Positions 21,561 to 32,849 of a stretch of DNA of 64,000 bases are shown piece after piece. The first letter of the stretch is position 1, and every line of letters starts with the position of its first letter. A program made the position numbers and the translations under genes. The stretch covers positions 310,001 through 374,000 of the forward strand of contig OZ037864.1 of the NCBI GenBank assembly GCA_964035575.1, read 5' to 3'. This DNA comes from Rhynchopus sp. YZ270_cl-10 (lineage: Eukaryota; Euglenozoa; Diplonemea; Diplonemida; Diplonemidae). The notes under the pieces are model-generated. The model did not search any database and had not been told where the DNA came from. It worked only from the letters and a program-made list of their open reading frames with translations.

Positions 21561-22480
21561 GGCATAGGTGCCCGGCGAGTTAAAACAACTCGGCAACTCG
21601 CCCAAATTCGGCCAACAACTCGCCCATTTTTTTTGGGCGAGTTGTTTTTTTTTTGGGATTTTTTATGGCTACAAAAACACAGGTACGCAGGTACGCAGGT
21701 ACACAGGTACACAGGTACACAGGTACACAGGTACACAGGTACACAGGTACACAGGTACACAGGTACACAGGTACACAGGTACACAGGTACACAGGTACAC
21801 AGGTACACAGGTACACCACATCACGTTTTATCTTGTGCATCCCACGCTTCACAGCTGGTCTGTGAATGTGCGCTTTGTGTGGTTTTGTGTATCCCAAAGG
21901 AAGTCGTCGCCCAAAGCATTTTGACTAAACGTGTGAACGTTGTGAACCTGGAATCGATAGCAGACAGGAAAAGAGGATGGGCAGGCAGCGCCTGCCCGAC
22001 CTGTGTGAAGTGAATCAGTGATTGCCTGACAGATGTCTGGGGAACCGTGTGTTCTGTGTGGGTATCCATGTACGGAGTATATCCCATTCCCCCCAGCAAT
22101 TACCAAAAACCGTGAGTGTGCACGGTGGCCCATGGACCACCACGACCTAGTTACCACCTATGACTAGTCATATGACAAGGTGCATGTAATGAGTGGCGTT
22201 TGGCCTTAGCCCTGGTTGTTTTTCTTGAGATTATGTGTTGTACCAACGTTACATGTGTGTAACCTTACAACGTCACCTCCCATCCCTGTATGTTTTTGCC
22301 TGTAAAAATGGGCGAGTTGTGGCCGAGTTGTGGCCGAGTTGTGCCGAGTATAGGGCGAGTTGTGCCGAGTATAGGGCGAGTTGTGGCCGAGTTGTCCGAG
22401 TTTTTGGGCGAGTTGTTAGGTGAAATCGTAAAGTTCCGACAACTCGCCCAAAAACGACTCGGCGGGCACCTATGCCTAGG
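21557..22480. mobile_element. TIR element with GAGTTG motif arrays and a minisatellite
   Basis: Inverted ends start CCTAGGCATAGGTGCCCG and pass into arrays of a GGCGAGTTGTGG-like motif at both sides (21580-21650 and 22308-22450). The interior holds an 8-bp minisatellite and about 450 bp of unique non-coding DNA. At 924 bp it has no transposase. It touches the palindrome at 20371-21560, sharing the ACCTA bases. Confidence 0.7.
21680..21815. repeat. 8-bp minisatellite (CAGGTACA)n
   Basis: About seventeen near-identical copies of ACAGGTAC; the first two have G for A at one site. It lies inside the TIR element at 21557-22480. Confidence 0.9.
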
Positions 22481-22529
22481 GGGGGGGGGAAATACAGCAC
22501 AATAAAATGAAAAAAAAAAAAAAAAAGAA

Positions 22530-22585
22530 GTTTTTAAAGTGCAAACCGCCTCACCGTACACCGGCGGACGCAGGCACTGAAATAA
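22530..22585 (-). repeat. Family B fragment
   Basis: Shows AAAGTGCAAACCGCCTCACC, CGGCGGACGCAGGCACTG after a long A run, as in other family B copies. Confidence 0.6.
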
Positions 22586-23971
22586 AAATACAAAAAAACC
22601 AATATTCCACACACCACTCATTCCCCTTGTGTAGAGGAAAATGTGGCCACGAACGCTGGAAGAAAAAAAAGACAGAAGAACAGACCTCTACAAGGAAGAC
22701 ATTCCATCTTGAAAAAATTAAATTGGGGAAGGAAAAAAATAACAGCAGTCGAGCGGGAAGGGGAAAATAGGCGGTGGGGAAACATTGGATAGAAAAGCCT
22801 GAAAGGGCGTGTTTTTCTTTTTCCCCCATTTTTTTTGTTGCTGTTTGAAAAATTTTTGCATAGGAATGGACATCCGAAGATGTGCGAACTCCTACCATTT
22901 AAAAAAAAAAAATTACTTGGTATTTTTGACACGAATACGGAAAAGAAGAAAGAAGACGATTACTTTTTTTTTTCAGCGTTTTTTTTTTTTTTTTTGTTTT
23001 TTTGTTGGCGAAACCAAATGTTCGGATTAGTCAAGTTGGCCACCTTGCTTTGATGTTGGAGTACAGGGTAAGACACTCCACTATCATGGATGCCCATGTA
23101 CACGGGCAGTCCTTGTTTATGTTATGATTTAAAAAAACGCTCTTTAGGAAAGATGATGAGGAAAAAAAAAAAAAAATACAGAAAGTTTGAAAAGGTTGAA
23201 TGGGCCTCATGTGCGCATACAGGAACCTTAAAAAAGGGTACAGAAAATAATCCCTCCCCCACCCCCCCTACAAAAGAAGTTGAAAGATGTACTTTTGAAA
23301 AAAAAACGAGTTTTTTTTTTTTGTTTTTTTGGGTCCCACGGCAATTCCTGAAGAGTTTTGCAACTGGAACATGGTAACAAAAAATTTTGTTGACAGATAA
23401 AAATGTGGCTCTCGTTTTGACGCGCACATATCTGGCAGTACTCGAAAACTAACGCTTGATTGAATTACACCCTTTTGGGCACAAATGTCTTGGGAAAGGG
23501 AAAAAAAAACAGAGGGGGGAAAAGAAAGAAAAGAAAAGAATGAAAAAAAACAAAAAGTGATATTGATAACAAACATGCAACCACCTAAAACCACACTGCT
23601 CTGTTGATATTCAATCGTGTTTGATTTTTGAAGGGCACCAAAAAAAAATCGTGAAATCTATAGTTGGGCACATAAAAAAACATCTTCATTTTTTTCTTCC
23701 TTTTTTTCCTTTTTTTCTTTTTGTTGTTCTTCTAGTTCTAAGACGGTTCTTTGTTTTTCTTCATTTTTTCGTTCAGCCCCACTTTCCCTGCAAGCTAAGC
23801 AGCACAGGTTAAAAAAGGGGGGGATCACAGACATTCAAAAATAAAAAAATAAAGACAAAACGAAAACAAAAACAACAATGATAGTTGTTGTACCTACCTC
23901 ACTGAGCGAACTCAACAGGGTACTATGAGTAGGACCCGGCCTGTCTATAATCCTTTGCGGTTCACAGAAAA

Positions 23972-24030
23972 AAGAGAAGTTGAAAAAGTGCAAACGCCTC
24001 AAACGTTCATCGGCGGACACATGCACCTGG
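23972..24030 (-). repeat. Family B fragment
   Basis: Shows GAGAAGTTGAAAAAGTGCAA, ACGCCTC, TTCATCGGCGGACACATGCA in family order. Confidence 0.6.
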
Positions 24031-24499
24031 TTCTCCGTGGGGGGCTTTCCCTTATGAAATGAATAGGGCATTCTTTCCAAAAGTTTCTTTTGGAAAAGAA
24101 AGCATTTTGCCTATTTTAACACAACATTTCATAAAAGGGAAAGCAAAGCACAAAAACAAAAACAAAAACAAAAAACAGGGTTTCTGACATTCGAAGAGTG
24201 AGAGCTCAGAAAATAGAGAGCTGGGGGGTAGGGTATTTTTTTCTCATTTGTAATGTTTTTTTAAAGAAGGGTAAAAAAAAAAACCCCCCCCCAAGAGGCT
24301 TGTCAATGGATACATTGGGCCTTGCGGATGCAACGTGATCTCTCAAGCAAAAATAAAAATAAAGGTGCTCGAAAAAATATTGAATTGAATCAAAAGGAGA
24401 AAACGTGAAGGGGCGTCTCCCTTCCAAAAAGGGGCACATAAAACCTTTTCACAAAAAAGGGTGGAGTAGGTTTTTGCTTTTTTTTATGTGCATACTGAG

Positions 24500-24586
24500 C
24501 CACTTGATTTTTACCCCGCGTAAAGGCGCGTAAAGGGCCGTATAGGTCCGTACAGGCTCCCTATACGCGGGGTAAAAATCAGGTGG
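24500..24586. mobile_element. 87-bp MITE, CCACCTGATTTTTACCCC family
   Basis: Inverted ends CCAC(T/C)TGATTTTTACCCC plus GCG surround a GC-rich core with GTAAAG repeats. A second copy of 111 bp with the same ends lies at 43524-43634, so this is a dispersed family. Confidence 0.75.
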
Positions 24587-24927
24587 ATAATACTTCACAA
24601 ACAGATCAAAAAAAAAAAAAGAACGAGAAAGGAATCAGGCTTTGCGCTAAAGTTTGTCCTCAAAGAACCCCTGTGATACACCTTTTGAAGTGCATTCTTT
24701 CCCGAAACACAATTTTCAAAAGTTAGCGCCTGAAGGAGATACAAAATGGACTATTACTAGGAGAGGGGGGGGAAATTGTTTGCTAATCAAGGAGCAAAAA
24801 GCCTCACTGTGATGGGCTCGGCTCGCCTTGATCAAAAATAAGAAAACGTGTAAGGCGAGTGAATTACGTGACACTTTCCACTCACAAAGTAGTGTGCGTA
24901 TTTAAAAAAAAAAAAAAAAAAACAAAA

Positions 24928-25136
24928 ATAGAATCTGACTTCAGGTATGACAAAAAGTGAATAAATAGAGGGGGAAAAAACAACTTTTTTCGTTTGTAGC
25001 GCTCTGCAAATTTGTTGCGTTTTTCGCTGTATGAGTTGTGTGAGTGGTAAAACAAATACTGAATGAAAAAACAATTTGCAGTCACGCACCTTCCGTCGAT
25101 TCTATTTCCTCTTTGCCAATGCATGAAAAAACGCAC
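24928..25136. repeat. Family G repeat, copy 1
   Basis: Nearly identical to 32850-33137 over blocks such as CTCTGCAAATTTGTTGCG, TTTTTCGCTGTATGAGTTG and CAATTTGCAGTCACGCACC. About 200 bp, non-coding by appearance, although a short minus-strand frame is shared by both copies. Confidence 0.75.
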
Positions 25137-26360
25137 TCCATCGAAATGGGTGATCACCAGCGCTGTGCAACTCTGTTTTTTTCCCAAACAAAGATATAAT
25201 CAACTGACACAACTTGGCATGATAACAACAACAATGCGCTTTTGTGTTGCACGCACACGAATCAGGAGAGTTGGGGGGGAGGTGCTGGAAAAAGAAAAAA
25301 AAAAACGCCAGCACAAAACACGAGGATGTTCTCCTTTTTTTCTCGTTGAATTGACAATCGACAGACCCATCTGAGCGGGAATACTTGGGGATTAAAATTT
25401 TTTTTGAGGCTGGGAGGAGAAAGAAAAAATTGCTGGTGTTTGAGTGAAAGGGGACAAAAGCCAGGGGAGTGGCCAATTATTATAATGAAATAGTGAAAGA
25501 AGGGTGGCCCTGAGGCTGAGGCTGAGGCTGAGTAAGGGTACAGCGCAGTTCGGGCCCTTTTTATTTTTTTTCTTTTGCAACATCTGCCAACGACGTGAAT
25601 CACTAACAGTACAATACACGAACAAAAATAAATAAATAATCTGAACAAGAGGAATGTGCGTCGCGGTACACACTCTTCCTGAATAACAAACCGGATACAG
25701 CGCATGGTCCACAACGCACAGGAAACATTTATTTAGAGTGTGAAATTTCCGTTGTTTTCCACATAACAATTCCTCCCTGGAATTGCGACAAAGGGGGAAG
25801 TTTAACAAAGTTTGCGAAAAAGGGCATGGGGTTTTTAACAATATTAACGTGCTCACAAAACCAGCCCACCCCCCTCTTAAAAGAATTCTCGGTAGAAGGA
25901 CGGCAACCCTGTGTATCAGTTCTCCGGTTTAGATCATCATCACATCAGCTTCTGACCCTTGCTTGCTACTGATGTTTTGGTTGTGCCACGCTTCCCATAT
26001 TCGATAATGAAGGAATGAGGGAAAAGCATATTGTGAGACAGAATCACTCTCTAGGCACACTGTGCGGACGAATCATTGGGTCGTCGATGTTCGTCCTGGG
26101 TCTGGCGGGGGAACCGAAAAAAAACGACGAACTTTTGGTTCGTCTGCACAGTATGACCAGGTGAGAGATGATAAGGGGGAAAAAACAAAACCGTACAGAA
26201 TAAAGATGTGACACATCTTTTTACAAACGAATTACCAAAAAGAAGTAATGAAAAGGTTGAGAAGGAAGCGGTGTGTTTGTTGTTGTTATTTTTTTTCTCC
26301 AAAACATGGAAAACAGAAGATCATTACTAAGAGGTGGGGATGTTTCCACCCCCCCCCCAT
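25137..26360. other. Gene-free gap
   Basis: Low-complexity DNA, a short GAGGCT repeat near 25512-25530, and no supported exon. Confidence 0.45.
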
Positions 26361-27915
26361 TAGGGGGTTCCCCCTAGCCGGGAATTGCTGTCACAAACCC
26401 ATTTTTTTGATTTTTATGCCAAAAAATCCACTAAAAAGGTCGTACCTGGCCGCAAATCGCCCTGGGGATCACCCAAATATCCCATTAAACCACCTGACAA
26501 CCTCTACAGAGACTTTCCTGATTAAAAAAAATCGGGTTTTTTGTGAAAAAAAGGCCGAAAATCTGTAACGCTCGTGTACTGGGGGGGGGGGGGCTAATAA
26601 AGTATACGGGGGTAATAAAGTATACGGCGCGGAAACCCATTTTGAGCGTGTAAATCTGTGAAATAAAGTATACGGTTTTTGTGTACATTTTTCTTACTAA
26701 AAATTTTTTACAGCATTTTTTGCACAAAAAATCGAATTTTTTTTTTTTTTGATTTCGGTGGTCCGGATTCTGTGCGTGCTGTGATGGGGTCACTTTGCGC
26801 TAAGAAATGAGTATTTTTGACCTAAAACGCGTGTATCAGTTTTTACACGATTGGTGCCTGATGGGGTTCAGATTTGTGAAAATTTAAGTCACCAAAAAAT
26901 TGTTCATTTTTCCACATTGACCCCACCACTGGCTGGGATTGGCCCAAAAATGTCAATGGTGATGTTTTCGCGAGGTTTCGGCCACTAGAAACCTCAAAAT
27001 AACAGCGATTTTTTTTTTCCCCCCCCCTTTTCGTTTTGGCCATTTAAGCAGTAATTCCCGCCGAATAAAGTATACGTATACTTTAATAGCTCCCCCCCAG
27101 TAACGCTAGTGGGTCAATTTTCAACACTTGCCAAAAAATTTTCTGGGGAGACATTATGCCTTCTAAACACCCGAAAACCACCTCGGTCCACATCTGGTGG
27201 GGTCCCAGGGTGGAAATGTATGGCTTTTGCAGCTTTTAGGGGTCCTGTGTGGGCCCCAGATGTATTCTGTAGTGTCGGAAACGCTTAAAAAAGCAGGACG
27301 TCCCTCACTTCTTAGCCTAGTTACACACATAACAACCCCAAAAAAATTGTCCACAGGTCCACAGAAGTCCCCAAAACCACTCGAAAGTGATTGCCGGACC
27401 CCACCGGGGGTGGAATACCCTGTTTTCGGGTCCAAAATGCGTGTTTTTTCAGTGCTGTCCCCACCTGTAACAGTTGTAACAGTACTGTAACGGTAGCACC
27501 TCCCGGCTAAAATGTGGTTTTTGTGTATAAAAAAATTCAAAATTTTCAGCAAAGGCATACAAAAAAATAGACTTTTGGCCCCAAAACCCCCCAGAAATCG
27601 CTCTGTGCACACATCTGACTGGAAAAAACCACTTTCCCTCTTGTTTTGGGCTATTTAAAAAAATTGAATTTTTTGATAAATCGCCCTGTATCAAATACCC
27701 TCAGAAAACGGTGAAAATGGGGTGAAAACGCTACAAAAAGTGTCAAAAAAAGTTCCCAAAAGTGCCAAAAAGTCCCAAAAAGGCAGCAAATAGTGAGGAT
27801 ATGTCCCACAAATGTGTTTTCCGGGGTGGTTTTGCGTTTTCGAATGATTTTTTTGCACTTTTTTATGATTTTTTGGGTAGCGTGACAGCAATTCCCGGCT
27901 AGGGGGAACCCCCTA
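26361..27915. mobile_element. 1.55-kb non-autonomous TIR element
   Basis: The ends are 34-bp inverted repeats beginning TAGGGGGTTCCCCCTAGCC and continuing GGGAATTGCTGTCAC. The outermost 16 bp are themselves nearly palindromic. No transposase is present. A second element is nested at 26579-27100, and the hAT transposon at 27921 was inserted at its right border. Confidence 0.75.
26579..27100. mobile_element. 522-bp TIR element nested in the 26361-27915 element
   Basis: Ends begin CTGGGGGGG and are followed by TAATAAAGTATACG-like motifs, which recur about five times near both ends. A TA dinucleotide flanks each side (26577-26578 and 27101-27102), consistent with a TA target duplication. Non-coding. 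Confidence 0.65.
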
Positions 27916-28149
27916 CCCCCTAAGAATACCCCTTGTCCTTTTTCGTCCTCTACGTCTTTTTCGTCTTTTTCGTCCTTTTTCGATCTGGGAAAAAGGACGA
28001 AAAAGGACGAAAAAGGACAATACAGGAAGTACAGTACAGAAAAATCACCAGGAAAAACACTGTTCACCCAAAAAAATCCCCCCCCCAAAAAAAAAATCTT
28101 GATTTCAAGTCCTCCAACAACAGAAAAACACAAGAAAAAAAAACAAATC

Positions 28150-30323
28150 ATGCCAAGAGCTAAATGCTGGACTTGGGAGCTGTTTTCAAAAACCGGAAGG
28201 TTTTTGACGTGCAACGCATGCCAGGGGACAATGGCCCAGGCGTCGAACGCGGAGAGGAGGAAGCAGCACATTGTGTCCTGCAAAGATGCGGAGGAGGTTT
28301 ACAAGAACAAAGCCAAGGTTTGAAAATAAATTTACTCGAAAATATTCACACACATATTCTACAGGCTGAATTGGCTAAGAAGAGGAAGCGCAGCCGGATG
28401 GAAGATGCTGAAGATGTCGATGAAGAAGATGATGAAGATGCAGAAGCAGATGCAGATGCAGATTGCACCATTGTTTCAGCCCCAGCAGCAGCCCCAGTAG
28501 CTCCAGCAGCAGCCTCAGCAGCCCCAGCAGCAGTCTCAGCAGCCCCAGCAGCAGCCCCAGTAGCTCCAGCAGCAGCCTCAGCAGCCCCAGCAGCAGTCTC
28601 AGCAGCCTCAGCAGCAGCCTCAGCCCCAGCCCCAGCAGCCCCAGCCCCAACATCTACTAAGGCGAAGCCTGTGCCCAAGGCACACACTCGGTCTGCCCAC
28701 CCCAAGCAATCTTTGCTTGGAGTGGTGGACAGGGTGTCGGAGGCCGAGAACAAGCTGATTGATTCAGCTTGGGCCAAGGCCTACTACTGTGGAGGTATCC
28801 CCTTCAGTTTTGCCTCCTCCCCCGAGTTTAAGGCGGCCATGCGGGCGACTCGCCCCACGCTGAGGAGGGTGGTAGACGAGGACGCCATTCGTGGGCCGCT
28901 GCTGGATGCGGCGTACGAGGAGATTGTGCTTGATGAGATTACTCGCATCAAGCACGCTGCCCGGGACAACGGTACCGGGATCTCCCTGCACGCCGACGCT
29001 TGGGAATCCAAGCTGAAGAAACAGCACCTCCTCAGCGTGTCCATCTGTTCTCCTGAGCCACAGCTGCTGGCGAGCCACACGCTGACCCAACGATCGCATG
29101 ACGGGGAGGAGTACTGCACCGCGCTGAAGCAGATCATCTCGGAGACGGGCATCGGGCAGTACCTGACAGCCGTTTTGGTCGACGCGGGGTCGGCAATTTT
29201 GAAGGGTGCCAAAGACCTGAAGGACGTTTACCCGACAATCCTCATCTTGGTGTGCGTGTGCCATGCTTTAAACAGGCTGCTGAATGATATTATCGGAACC
29301 CGCACTGTATCAAAGAAGGATACACCTAACGTGTATAACGCGTACTTCGTGTGGAGCAACCAGATCGTGTCTGCGGTAAAGAACACGGAGAACATCAGGA
29401 AGGCTGTGTATGCAATACAAGCGGCATCGGCTATGGTGGAGAAAGTGTCGCCCGTTGGGAACAATACTCGTTGGCTGACGATTGGGGACTCCTGGGATTG
29501 GATCAACAACAACTTCAACACCATGCGGACGCTCATGAACGACGAAAATGAAACCAGCATCCACAACCAGATGCCCGCCCTGCAGAAGTTCGGAGATCTC
29601 GCTTTTTGGGAGAAGTTCATGTTTGTGCGGAAGTTAGTGTGCTCGACGACAGAAGCCATCAGGTACATGGAACAAGACTCTGCTCGCATTGGCCACATTC
29701 TCCCGATGTTCTGGGCTTTGAAGCAGGTGTTTAATGCCTGCACTACACCTGACGGGGAAGTTCCTGGACACAAGAAGTGCAAGAAGGCGAGGGATGAACG
29801 AGAGAAGTACTACGTCGATACCAGCCACTGTGTTCTTGCCACCATCTTGTCCCCTACGTGCTACATTCCTGACGCAGAAGGCAAAGTCCCTCGTGGGGTT
29901 TTGGGAAGGTACCTTGAGACGTTCGATCCAAAGAGCCTCATGGATCAGGCAGAAAAAGCAGTGGAGCTGTGGGCTGACAACGAGGAGGCTGAGCTAGAAC
30001 TTCTGAGGGAGATTTCGTGTTTCCTCTCAAGAGAGGCTCCGTACCACTCGAAGATGCTTTGGTGTCACGAGAAATCCGCACCTGAAGTGTTTTGGGGAAT
30101 TGCGTCGAAACTCTACCCTAATCTTCTTCTTCCACCACGAGCGAAAAAGTTGTGCTCCATTGTCCCGCATACAGCAGTCCAGGAACGGGTGTTCAGCACG
30201 ATGGGGTGGCAATCAGAAGGAAGGGAAAATATGGATTTGCAGAGACTCCACAAGGTCACGGCAATATGCACGACAACGAAGAGGGCGGCAAAGAAAGCGA
30301 AGCTTGCGCAGGCAAAAAAATAA
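28150..30323 (+). CDS. hAT transposase with BED zinc finger
   Basis: Two exons: 28150-28317 (56 codons) and 28365-30323, joined across a 47-nt GT-AG intron in phase 0, giving 708 residues. Exon 1 encodes a BED finger: CWTWELF, then CNACQ, then HIVSC. Residues about 60-175 are acidic then a repetitive Ala/Pro/Ser linker made by a tandem DNA repeat. The RNase H-like fold follows: SLHADAWES with the first catalytic Asp, LVDAGSAILKGAKDL, the CVCHALNRL zinc-ligand motif, NNTRWLTI, and the C-terminal dimerisation segment PHTAVQERVFSTMGW. No stop interrupts it, so it could be active. It cuts and rejoins the element ends at 27921 and 30635. It is the only plus-strand gene in the window. Confidence 0.9.
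28475..28655. repeat. In-frame tandem repeat in the transposase
   Basis: Repeats of a GCAGCCCCAGCAGCAG-like unit, with longer-order copies containing CAGTAGCTCCAGCAGC. It keeps frame and encodes Ala/Pro/Ser/Val. Confidence 0.8.
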
Positions 30324-30643
30324 AACAAGGGTTGGGGGTTTATCACGAGGGTTAGGGCAAGGGGTATCAGAGGGAATATATATTGCCAAAAACAAGAAAC
30401 TGAAAAGTGTTTTTTTTTACTTTTTTATCAATTTGAAAACACAGGCGTCAACTATCAGTGGGTTGTGAGACGCTTTTTTGTACCAGGAGCGCGAGAGGTA
30501 ACTTAGTTACTGTATACCATTAACAGTGTCCTTTTTCGTCCTTTTTCGTCCTTTTTCGTCCTTTTTCGTCCTTTTTCGTCCTTTTTCGTCTTTTTCGTCC
30601 TTTTTCAAAAATCGTAGAGGACAGGGGGGTTCTTACTACCCCC

Positions 30644-31515
30644 CCCCCCCCCCCCCCCATCGTCTTATCTTAGGCAATGCTTTAAAGATCTTAGTAAAAA
30701 CTACCCCAAAACTAAGATCTTAAAAAAACAGGGGTTTTTCTTCCATATGAGGTTAGATCTTCTGTATCCCATGCAAATAAACAGCTCATTTTGATGCTGG
30801 GCACCATACAAGCTATAAAAAATAAAAATCAACAAACTGAAATACTCTCGGTTGCGCGGCAATCCAATAAGGAAGGCACAAACGCAGAACAACAAGGTGT
30901 GTCAACCTGCCTCACTAAATAAGGGATTTTTTTTTTCTTCCGTTTTTGTACTCAGTACGAACCTTTCTAACCATACATATCACAACCCCCCTCCCATCAC
31001 ATACATCCCTTTAAGAAAGGCATTTTATTGCCGTTCAACGTAAAACCTCCTTTTGGAAACGAGGCACATAAACGAGGGGTGGAAAAGACCAAAAAAAAAA
31101 ATTAGTAATATAATATTTTCAATCGAAATAACAAACAGAAAGGTTGGGTAAGACAGGTATTACGTTCCACACGTGGGACGTAGGGGATTCAATTCGCGAT
31201 GTTCCCTGCGTACTTTCTCCCCCGCCCACCAGTTTTTACAATTTGGCCAGTATTTATTTTTTTCGGAAACAGGCAGGCTTGTAAGTACTGGTAGGAGGTT
31301 CCTCATCTACCTGTATCGATCCAATACCTCACCCCCAAGCACGGTCTTCACCATTTGGGAGGCCAAAAAAAAAAACGGGAAACGCAAAAAAGCAGAGAGT
31401 GTAAACCCCTACAAAATACAACGCACTGAACTTGGAGATTATAAAACCTTTTGTATTGTGGGTGTTTTATTGCGTTGGTAAAATGCAATGCAGTTCAGAT
31501 AATATATATTATTAT
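30644..31515. other. Gene-free gap
   Basis: Starts in a C run, then A/T-rich DNA with an AAGATCTTAG inverted pair (30684-30694 and 30710-30721). No exon seen. Confidence 0.45.
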
Positions 31516-31658
31516 CGTGAATTTATTTTCCAGTATTTCACGCACAGGTGGAAACAGCCCGAGGGGAAGCATTTTTTCCCGAGGGCGAAGCCCGAGGGGA
31601 AAAATGCTTCCCCGAGGGCTGTTTCCACCTGTAAGTGAAATACTGGTATAAATTCACG
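31516..31658. repeat. Perfect-looking 143-bp hairpin
   Basis: Arms run from CGTGAATTTATTTTCCAGT to its inverse and include GTGGAAACAGCCCGAGGGGA on one side and its complement on the other. The centre is CCCGAGGGCGAAGCCC. The outer 26 bp are shared with 32182-32208 in the neighbouring element. Confidence 0.8.
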
Positions 31659-31670
31659 AAAATATATTAT

Positions 31671-32267
31671 TTTATCTCCAAATGAGACCATGAATTTCAC
31701 AACCCGTTTTCACGTACAAAGAGAAGAGGGTGGGATGGTTATTTTTATGATGATTTTTGATTCAGTTTTTTTATGTGGAACTCTTAGCGCTGGACAGCGC
31801 CTTGAGCCAGAACTGGTGCAGCGGGTTTGTGGCGCTTAAGCGGCTGTACTTCTGATGAAGATGAGGAAGACGATGACGATGAGTCACTTGTGTTCGTGTC
31901 GGACTCACTCTCCACAGGTGCCCTCGTACGTTTTTGAGGTGTCATTTGGGATTTTGGAAGAATATTGGGAAAAAAAAAACGGTGTGTATCCTTGGTTTGT
32001 GTGCTACAGAAAATTAACTGAAAAATGCGTTTGAGACCCCTAGAATGGCTCAAAATGCCTCTTTTCTGGCTTTAATTGCAAAATTGGGCCTCCAAAGGCC
32101 TCCAAAAAAATTTTCGAGAGTTCAGTTCTACGATTTTCTGAGCGTGAATTTATTTTTCTGAGCGTGAATTTATTTTTTGAGCGTGAAATACCGGAAAATA
32201 AATTCACGCACCTCCTTCACGATTTTGTGAAGGGGCGTGAAATTCATGGTCTCAAGCGGGGATAAAA
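31671..32267. mobile_element. About 600-bp TIR element
   Basis: Ends are inverted repeats of about 30 bp containing TGAGACCATGAATTTCAC. The right inner part has three GAGCGTGAATTTATTTTT copies. The minus strand has a frame from an ATG at 31945 to 31784 encoding about 53 residues with a long Ser run and basic ends, possibly chance. Confidence 0.6.
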
Positions 32268-32310
32268 AAAAATATCCCGACAGAAAGCCAGGCAAACGAG
32301 ATAACGTAAC

Positions 32311-32362
32311 AAAAGAGAAGTTGAAAGTGCAAAACGCCTCGGACGTTGGCGGACTGCACCGT
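32311..32362 (-). repeat. Family B fragment
   Basis: AAGAGAAGTTGAAAGTGCAA and CGCCTC blocks in usual order, then a diverged GGCGGACTGCACC end. Confidence 0.55.
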
Positions 32363-32493
32363 CACAACAAATCTGCTTTTATTTTATTTATGTTGACAAT
32401 GCCCCCCACACCTCCACTCCCGTCTCTTGTGTATCCACACAGAGGTTTGGAAGAGGCAATGCAAGGGGGGGAGAGGAGTTCGACCTCTTAAGA

Positions 32494-32600
32494 AAGAGAA
32501 GAAAGTGAAGTTGATAGTGCACACATCTCTGGGACAGCAGCACTTGCCACTCCGCGGGTTATCGAACCCCGGAGTGTTGCACGGAAGAGAAGCTGATGAA
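32494..32600 (-). repeat. Family B SINE-like repeat, full copy with B-box-like arm
   Basis: On the minus strand it starts with a hairpin, CACTCCG and its complement around GGGTTCGATAACCC, close to a tRNA T arm and Pol III B box. The core and a CACTATCAACTTCAC end follow, then T-rich sequence. The copy at 55232-55325 has the same hairpin. Confidence 0.65.
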
Positions 32601-32849
32601 ACGAACCTCTACCTTCTGTGTACCCAGTGAGGGGCACCTATCAGCTTCAGATGCAAGCACCGACGTGGTTGTCCAAAAGAAGGGGGAAATAGTTTTTGTC
32701 ATGTCAACAATTGGCTAAGTACCCATTCTTGCGGAGCGGTCTGTACTCCATGCTGGCCGAAGCCTTTTGTACCACATTCAATAAAATAAAAGGGAGTCAC
32801 ACATAAATAAAAAGAGGAGGTAAACAAATAAGGCGCCTTACACTGCTAC

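Larger units (their letters stand above)
22481..24499. other. Gene-free gap with family B fragments
   Basis: Contains family B copies at about 22530-22585 and 23972-24030, long A, T and G runs, and nothing that looks like an exon on either strand. Confidence 0.45.
27921..30635 (+). mobile_element. hAT DNA transposon, apparently complete
   Basis: The element spans from TAAGAATACCCC to GGGGGGTTCTTA, with imperfect inverted ends that continue into TGTCC and TCTACG blocks. An 8-bp direct duplication CTACCCCC flanks it (27913-27920 and 30636-30643), the length expected of hAT, though the sequence is C-rich and partly ambiguous. Both subterminal regions carry arrays of TTTTTCGTCC (27932-28020 in both orientations, 30530-30606), likely transposase binding sites. 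It encodes one spliced transposase gene. Confidence 0.85.

Noticed and set aside
21680-21815. CRISPR-like array
   Set aside because: Head-to-tail 8-bp units without spacers; an ordinary minisatellite.
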